From a virus, in IMG/VR virus record IMGVR_UViG_3300049629_001734, positions 18,488-82,487 of that record: 64,000 bases of DNA. One strand, 5' to 3'. Below, in pieces: positions 59,491-64,000 of the stretch. A program made the position numbers and the translations under genes. Numbering within the stretch: the stretch's first letter is position 1; every line of letters begins with the position of its first letter. The notes beneath the pieces are model-generated. The model was not told where the DNA came from. It was given only the letters and a program-made list of their open reading frames with translations, and searched no databases.

Positions 59491-59502
59491 CAAACTAAAA
59501 TT

Positions 59503-59976
59503 ATGAAATACCCCGTAACCAGAGAAGGCCTACAAAAAATGGAAGGCGAACTAAAAGACCTAAGATCCAACAAACTTAGACGAGCGATTGAACTTTTACA
59601 AGATGCTAGAGAAAGAGGTGATCTTCTAGAAAACTCAGAATATCATACTGCTCGAGAAATCTACGAAGATTGTCAGAACCGTATCCAAAAACTCGAACAT
59701 CTTATATCTACAGCGCTTATCATCGAACAAGGCGCAGTTGGATCACAAACCGTTCAAATACTAACACTTGTTAGCGTCAAGAACCAAAAGACCGGAACTA
59801 TCCAAAAATTTGAGATTGTTCCAGAAAACGAGATAGATACCAAATCCGGGAAAATATCCTATAAAAGTCCGGTGGGTAGTGGTCTTATCGGAAAATCTCG
59901 AGGCGAGAGCGCTACTATACAAACACCAACTGGATCTATTGAACTTGAAATCTTAGATATTTCACCCTTAATCTAA
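59503..59976 (+). CDS. greA: Transcript cleavage factor GreA-like
   Basis: 157 residues, the normal GreA length (158 in E. coli). N-terminal coiled coil with the catalytic tip RGDLLENSEYHTA (D40, E43, matching D41/E44 of E. coli), and C-terminal FKBP-like domain with GLIGKSRGESATIQTPTG. GreA enters the RNA polymerase secondary channel and stimulates cleavage of backtracked RNA. The phage copy should help polymerase elongate through phage DNA, perhaps modified DNA, or change its promoter behaviour. Seven nt before the peptidase gene, so the two are likely one unit. Confidence 0.95.
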   Translation: MKYPVTREGLQKMEGELKDLRSNKLRRAIELLQDARERGDLLENSEYHTAREIYEDCQNRIQKLEHLISTALIIEQGAVGSQTVQILTLVSVKNQKTGTIQKFEIVPENEIDTKSGKISYKSPVGSGLIGKSRGESATIQTPTGSIELEILDISPLI

Positions 59977-59982
59977 AAAAAA

Positions 59983-60864
59983 ATGAATATAAGAGAACTT
60001 TTTCTAGAACTCACTACTAGAACGTATCCTTCTGGAACTGAAGATGAGATGTTTCATCTTTTACCAAAAGGAACTATTCGTGATTTTTCTGGAAATTATT
60101 TTATAGAAATCGGAGATTCTCAAACTATTTTTACCTCTCATTTAGATACGCACGGAGATACCGTTCAACCTATCAATCATCGTTTCAGTGGAGATCTTAT
60201 TCTCTCTGATGGTAAGACTATACTTGGTGCTGACGATAAAGCAGGTGTCTCTCTAATGATGTATATGATACACCACAAAGTTCCAGGTCTCTATTACTTT
60301 TTTAGATCAGAAGAAGTAGGATGCCTTGGTTCAAAAGAAATAGCTAATGAGATGAACTTGAGTAACTGGAAAAGAATTGTATCTTTTGATAGACGAGGAT
60401 ATAACTCAGTAGTAACCCATCAATCTTTGGTAAGAACTTGTAGTGATGATTTTGCTAACTCACTCGCCCAAAAACTAAATAGACACGGACTTGAGTATAA
60501 ACTAGATACTCAAGGTGTTTCATCTGATTCTTACTCTTTTATCGATAATATTTGTGAATGTACGAACTTATCGGTTGGATACCAAAACGAACACCTCACC
60601 AAAGAATCTCAAGATATACGGTTTCTTGATCTACTTGCTACAACTCTTATTAGAATAGATTGGGAAGATTTACCTACACAAAGAAAACCTCGACAAAGAG
60701 AATGGATCGGTCAATCTCAAATCAAACCATCAGATTATAAACCTCCACAAAAATCTTCTAAATCTTCAAATAAGGTTTCGACTGAATCTAAGAAATCAAA
60801 GAAATTCTCGAAAAGATTAAATCTTTTTGGTTCAAGTAAAGAATCAGGCTTCTGGACTCGCTGA
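59983..60864 (+). CDS. Zinc aminopeptidase-like hydrolase (M20/M28/M42 type)
   Basis: 293 residues. Metal ligands in the right order: SHLDTHGD (H53, with D55), LGADDKAG (D84), SEEVGCLGS (E110/E111), SFDRRGYN (D136) and QNEHLT (H204). The catalytic domain ends near residue 225; the last ~65 residues are Ser/Lys-rich and probably disordered. The short length without a dimerisation or PDZ-like insert is typical of a minimal member. It could trim peptides made by the ClpP system or act on cell-wall peptides. The substrate is not visible. Confidence 0.85.
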   Translation: MNIRELFLELTTRTYPSGTEDEMFHLLPKGTIRDFSGNYFIEIGDSQTIFTSHLDTHGDTVQPINHRFSGDLILSDGKTILGADDKAGVSLMMYMIHHKVPGLYYFFRSEEVGCLGSKEIANEMNLSNWKRIVSFDRRGYNSVVTHQSLVRTCSDDFANSLAQKLNRHGLEYKLDTQGVSSDSYSFIDNICECTNLSVGYQNEHLTKESQDIRFLDLLATTLIRIDWEDLPTQRKPRQREWIGQSQIKPSDYKPPQKSSKSSNKVSTESKKSKKFSKRLNLFGSSKESGFWTR

Positions 60865-61059
60865 TATAATATCTTTACGAGTGATTAGCTCGGCGGGTGC
60901 GTTTTTTATTTGTGAACCAGCCACCCCGTGATCTACTAAATACTTTCTACCACGAATTTCTTTAATACGCACCGGTGTTATCATGCCGTTATACCAATAA
61001 GATATATAAACAACATCATCTACTCCATAGTAGTTACTCCATTCGAGTAAGTATTCCAT
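60844..61059 (-). CDS. Small Tudor/SH3-like protein, 71 aa
   Basis: A compact beta-rich protein: WSNYYGVDDVVYISYWYNG, TPVRIKEIRGRKYLVDHG and a polar end. The pattern of three or four aromatic strands resembles a small SH3/Tudor barrel. Its 3' end overlaps the convergent peptidase gene by 21 bp. It is upstream of the DnaQ-like exonuclease block but ends before it in the same direction. Function unknown. Confidence 0.6.
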   Translation of the reverse strand: MEYLLEWSNYYGVDDVVYISYWYNGMITPVRIKEIRGRKYLVDHGVAGSQIKNAPAELITRKDIISASPEA

Positions 61060-61071
61060 AGAGAGTATATA

Positions 61072-61845
61072 TTATTTTGTAAGTCTGTTTTTAAGCATTT
61101 TTGCTACGACACGTGAGTTATTTTCGAGATTCTCGTTACCGATAATCCAATCTAGGTAATCAAGGTTTTCCCGAACAAGTGTTCCTTTCCATTTTCCTTT
61201 ACCAAAAAAGAACTCACCATCTTTATGACGAAACCATCCTGAAAAATCTAGGATTTTTTCTCCGTATTGAGTAGAACGTATAATACTTGAGATTTCATTC
61301 ATCGGTGTTTCTTCAAGTCCATAGAGTTTGATCTGGTGCTCGAAAACACGAATCGTTGCTTGAATATCATTTAGCGCTGAGTGCTGTCCATCAAAAGTTT
61401 CACCAAAGAAACGTTTATAGACTTCACCGAGCTTTCTAGTCTCGAATTTATTGAGAAGATTGTAGCAATCAATAATATTGACACCGAAAAAATTAATGTT
61501 TTTACCACACCTTGAAAATTCTTCATAGAGTATAGGTATATCAAAAAGTAAGCAGTTGTATCCACCAAGATCACATCCATTAAAGAAGTTGAAAAGATCA
61601 TCTGAAAGATCCTTGAAAGTAGGACATCCTACCAAGTCTTCGTTTTTTATACCATGAACTTCTGTAGCTTGTGGGTGGATTTCTTTTTCTGGGTTTATTC
61701 TACTTTGATAGGTTAGTTTTGAGCCGTCTTTTTTAAATTTTATAGCACAAATCTCGATTATTCTATCTTCTTTTAAGAGAATACCGGTTGTTTCAAGATC
61801 AAAAAAGATAATATCTTTTTCAATTTTATCAAAAATAGTTTTCAA
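61072..61845 (-). CDS. DnaQ-like DEDDh 3'-5' exonuclease
   Basis: 257 residues. Exo I FFDLETTG (D16, E18), Exo II GYNCLLFDIP, and the H-x-x-x-x-D motif HSALNDI identify a DEDDh exonuclease (proofreading/RNase T superfamily). A C-terminal module (FFFGKGKWKGTLVRENLDYL plus D-W) is a common partner of such phage exonucleases. The start is TTG at 61845: an in-frame stop lies five codons upstream and no ATG is near. It follows the GNAT-like gene by 12 nt in the same direction. Confidence 0.85.
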   Translation of the reverse strand: MKTIFDKIEKDIIFFDLETTGILLKEDRIIEICAIKFKKDGSKLTYQSRINPEKEIHPQATEVHGIKNEDLVGCPTFKDLSDDLFNFFNGCDLGGYNCLLFDIPILYEEFSRCGKNINFFGVNIIDCYNLLNKFETRKLGEVYKRFFGETFDGQHSALNDIQATIRVFEHQIKLYGLEETPMNEISSIIRSTQYGEKILDFSGWFRHKDGEFFFGKGKWKGTLVRENLDYLDWIIGNENLENNSRVVAKMLKNRLTK

Positions 61846-61857
61846 GTTAGGTGTGAT

Positions 61858-62262
61858 TTAAGAGCCGAGTTGTTTAGCTAACTTATATCTTGATTGACGA
61901 GGAAGTTTTTTAATTTTTTTCCAGCCAAGTGCTCCGTGAAAGCCAACACCTGATAGATCATCAACTACAAAAATGAGATGTTTGATACCCTGGTAGGATT
62001 CATCTAATGTTTTCTCTAAAAAAATAATGAAATCTTTTTGCTCTTGAGAAAAGAGGAACTCACCTTCAAAATGGTTGAAGAATCTAAAGTGTCCAGGATA
62101 AATCTCGATCCAACCACCAAATCCTATAATTGTATCCTGTTTTTCGAGGTAGTAAAGATTCCATTTATCTTCTAGATCCATCGAGAAGATTTCCAGAAAT
62201 TTATCTTTTGCCCAATCTTTTGTTAGAGAGCAGATTCTTTTTGGTGAGCTATGTTCAATCAC
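61858..62262 (-). CDS. GNAT-like acetyltransferase domain protein
   Basis: 134 residues. The end (FHGALGWKKIKKLPRQ) and the central strand IIGFGGW are GNAT-like, but the acetyl-CoA loop (R/Q-x-x-G-x-G/A) is not clearly preserved, so activity is doubtful. The start is GTG at 62262, two nt after the Nudix gene stop; the very tight spacing in 62840-61072 suggests one operon of Nudix, GNAT-like and exonuclease genes. Confidence 0.5.
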   Translation of the reverse strand: MIEHSSPKRICSLTKDWAKDKFLEIFSMDLEDKWNLYYLEKQDTIIGFGGWIEIYPGHFRFFNHFEGEFLFSQEQKDFIIFLEKTLDESYQGIKHLIFVVDDLSGVGFHGALGWKKIKKLPRQSRYKLAKQLGS

Positions 62263-62264
62263 TT

Positions 62265-62840
62265 TTAAATATTCAAATACGAACGAAACTTCATTAGACC
62301 CCAGTCTGTTATTATATCAGAAGGAATCAAATTGTTTATGTATTTTATATCTACACCTACTGTATGTGAAAGACTCTCGGTTCTACTACCATCACCACGA
62401 ATAGGTATTTCATCATAATCACGAGAGGTTAGATTAATAATAGAGAAATAAACTTTATTGACTTGACTTTTGTTGAAAAAGAAAGGTGGTTCAAAGTTTA
62501 ATTTAAAGGTATCAGAAAGAACAAGTCCGGCCTCTTCTTGTAGTTCTCTAAGTAGTGCTGTTTCTGGTGATTCACCTTCTTCGATACCACCACCAACGAG
62601 AGCTAAGTGATATTCAGAACCATCTCTATACTTGAATGTAGGTATGTATTCTTTTCTTATAATAAACTTGTTTTTCTCAATTAGATAGGGAATACAAAAA
62701 ACTGCGTCTTTTTGTTCGACTAGTGACCAGTCTTCGTATTCAATAACTTTCATAAAATCGTTGGACCATTTAACCCCCTTATGGTTTTTAGATGAAAACT
62801 CATCAACTAGTTTAGGTTTAATTTTTGAGAATGGTTTCAT
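62265..62840 (-). CDS. Nudix hydrolase
   Basis: 191 residues. A perfect Nudix box at about 84-106 (GGIEEGESPETALLRELQEE followed by AGL) gives G-x5-E-x7-R-E-U-x-E-E-x-G-U. Nudix enzymes cleave nucleoside diphosphate compounds such as ADP-ribose, NADH or oxidised nucleotides; the N-terminal region (YEDWSLVEQKDAVFCIPYLI) looks like the ADP-sugar subgroup, but the substrate is uncertain. Late-type promoter 10 nt upstream of the ATG. First gene of the minus-strand operon to 61072. Confidence 0.9.
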   Translation of the reverse strand: MKPFSKIKPKLVDEFSSKNHKGVKWSNDFMKVIEYEDWSLVEQKDAVFCIPYLIEKNKFIIRKEYIPTFKYRDGSEYHLALVGGGIEEGESPETALLRELQEEAGLVLSDTFKLNFEPPFFFNKSQVNKVYFSIINLTSRDYDEIPIRGDGSRTESLSHTVGVDIKYINNLIPSDIITDWGLMKFRSYLNI

Positions 62841-62850
62841 AATACAGAGG

Positions 62851-62860
62851 TATATATAAA
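62851..62860 (-). promoter_or_regulatory. Late-type promoter 10-mer (minus strand)
   Basis: Exact TTTATATATA on the minus strand, 10 nt before the ATG at 62840. Confidence 0.55.
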
Positions 62861-62874
62861 AATTATAGAGTTGA

Positions 62875-64000
62875 TTAATTCACTATCCAGGTTCCAACAG
62901 CTGAAGTTACTATCCAGTCACCGTTTGTATTCACTGAAATAAGAGCTGCTGCGTCTCTAGCGAAAGCCGCGGTCGATTGAATGTAACCACTTGTTACAGT
63001 TTCACTATCACCGAAATATATTTTCTTTCCCGATGGTGCTTGAACTCTATACCAACAATCACTTTGTGGTCCGAATCCAACAAACCTACATTCAGTTCCA
63101 ATACTTGTTACGGCAGGTAGAGTTATTGTAATAAAACACGATTCGGCTATATTACCGTAATTTTCTTGAGAAGTTCCGTCGTTAGGCCAACTTGTCCAGA
63201 GTAAGTAATTATAACCTGAACTACCAGAAGTACCGGAGGAATTAGAAACACCTGAAGTTCCAGCAGATCCTGAAGTTCCAGAAGTTCCAGAAGATCCTCT
63301 GGAACCTGAGCTGCCTGAGGTTCCGGATGATCCCCTAGATCCAGAGGAACCAGAAGTTCCGGATGATCCCCTAGATCCAGAGGAACCAGAAGTTCCAGAT
63401 GAACCAGATGATCCTGAATTACCGGAAGTTCCTGATGAACCTCTAGAACCTGATGATCCTGAAGTTCCTGATGATCCAGAGGATCCAGATGAACCTGAAG
63501 TTCCTGATGAGCCCCTAGAACCCGATGATCCTGAAGTTCCTGATGATCCTGATGAACCTGTAGTTCCCGAAGAACCAGAAGATCCTGATGAACCAGAAGT
63601 CCCAGAATTACCATCTACGCCAGCAGTTCCAGAAGATCCTGATGATCCCGATGAACCTGAAGTTCCCGAAGAACCAGAAGATCCCGATGAACCAGAAGTT
63701 CCCGAGGAACCTCTAGATCCCGACGAACCAGAAGTTCCTGATGAACCTGATGAACCTGAATTACCAGAAGTTCCAGAAGAACCAGAAGATCCAGACGAAC
63801 CAGAAGTTCCTGATGAACCGGACGAACCTGAATTACCAGAAGTTCCTGATGAACCTGAAGATCCCGATGAACCGGAAGTTCCTGATGAACCTGAGGATCC
63901 AGATGAACCAGAAGTTCCAGAAGAACCTGATGAACCAGAGGTTCCGGAAGATCCCGATGAACCTGAATTACCAGAAGTTCCTGAAGAACCAGAAGATCCA
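62875..64000 (-). CDS. Collagen-like fibre protein, C-terminal part (runs off right edge)
   Basis: The stop is at 62875-62877 and the frame stays open to the right edge. From about 63225 to 64000 every third residue is Gly, in units such as GTSGSSGSSGTS and GSRGSS, a collagen-like triple-helix repeat. The last ~115 residues form a globular C-terminal domain (YNYLLWTSWPNDGTSQENYG, ECRFVGFGPQSDCWYRVQAP, GDWIVTSAVGTWIVN). Phage fibres often have such Gly-x-y shafts with a terminal knob. The start and N-terminus are outside the window. Downstream of it lies the Nudix operon promoter in the same direction. Confidence 0.88.
   Translation of the reverse strand, partial: GSSGSSGTSGNSGSSGSSGTSGSSGSSGTSGSSGSSGSSGTSGSSGSSGSSGTSGNSGSSGSSGTSGSSGSSGSSGTSGNSGSSGSSGTSGSSGSRGSSGTSGSSGSSGSSGTSGSSGSSGSSGTAGVDGNSGTSGSSGSSGSSGTTGSSGSSGTSGSSGSRGSSGTSGSSGSSGSSGTSGSSGSRGSSGTSGNSGSSGSSGTSGSSGSRGSSGTSGSSGSRGSSGTSGSSGSRGSSGTSGTSGSAGTSGVSNSSGTSGSSGYNYLLWTSWPNDGTSQENYGNIAESCFITITLPAVTSIGTECRFVGFGPQSDCWYRVQAPSGKKIYFGDSETVTSGYIQSTAAFARDAAALISVNTNGDWIVTSAVGTWIVN
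63225..64000. repeat. Gly-x-y coding repeat of collagen-like shaft
   Basis: Dense 9-bp based repeats (reverse complement of units such as GATGAACCAGAAGTTCC) encode Gly-Ser/Thr-Ser triplets and continue to the right edge. A 45-bp near-exact duplication is visible around 63320-63400. Confidence 0.85.

Noticed and set aside
1-64000. tRNA or rRNA genes
   Set aside because: I looked in the intergenic spacers for cloverleaf-like arms and CCA-type ends and saw none; spacers are mostly shorter than 100 bp. A computed scan could still find a diverged tRNA.

Overview
The window is a stretch of a large, AT-rich (about one third G+C by eye), tailed-phage genome of the T4 superfamily whose host is probably a member of the Bacteroidota (Flavobacteriia-like). 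The T4-type signs are a gp17-like large terminase (5214-7358), a gp25-like baseplate wedge protein (10012-10395), a gp44-like clamp loader (10388-11410), a small gp55-like late sigma factor (13668-14006), a gp43-like family B DNA polymerase N-terminal part (36599-38095), a gp41/DnaB-like helicase (46047-47384) and an NrdA ribonucleotide reductase (48355-50910). The Bacteroidota host is inferred from leaders that are A-rich and almost never carry a Shine-Dalgarno sequence, and from one near-perfect Bacteroidota housekeeping promoter (TTTG-N19-TATATTTG at 40218-40248).

Layout. 1-5160: a large partial virion-like protein entering from the left edge, then small genes on both strands (HAD-like, GNAT-like, a possible small terminase). 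5214-15595: terminase, ClpS, a membrane/coiled-coil gene pair, a Gln-rich protein, isochorismatase-like hydrolase, baseplate and tail-completion-type genes, clamp loader and late sigma factor. 15657-28767: an adhesion region with three proteins sharing one N-terminal module, very long Thr/Pro linkers, a lectin-like domain, and a giant 1918-residue baseplate or fibre protein. 28764-34321: a nucleotidyltransferase and three adjacent proteins whose N-termini look like T4 capsid-targeting peptides. 34332-39757: carbamoyltransferase, polymerase N-terminal part, XPD/DinG-like helicase. 40265-45218: a type IIG restriction-modification-like protein, a MORC/MutL-like GHKL ATPase and a uracil-DNA-glycosylase-like protein. 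45240-53878: membrane protein, helicase, NrdA, capsid-tag-like proteins, ClpP, ferritin-like protein. 53923-64000: another Thr/Pro-linker fibre, a UVR-motif protein, an S1-domain protein, GreA, a metallopeptidase, DnaQ-like exonuclease, GNAT-like and Nudix proteins and a collagen-like fibre leaving the right edge.

How the genes may work together. Twelve genes on both strands are preceded by the same 10-mer TTTATATATA, probably the late promoter read by the gp55-like sigma factor. In three cases it is so close to the ATG that the mRNA should be almost leaderless. A set of host-takeover proteins (S1-like, GreA, ClpS plus ClpP) touches translation, transcription elongation and regulated proteolysis. 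DNA-modification or defence functions (carbamoyltransferase, type IIG enzyme, GHKL ATPase, glycosylase-like protein) lie in a 10-kb interval around the polymerase and helicases. The strongest candidates for something not well described are the 40265-45218 cassette and the group of proteins carrying capsid-targeting-like N-termini.
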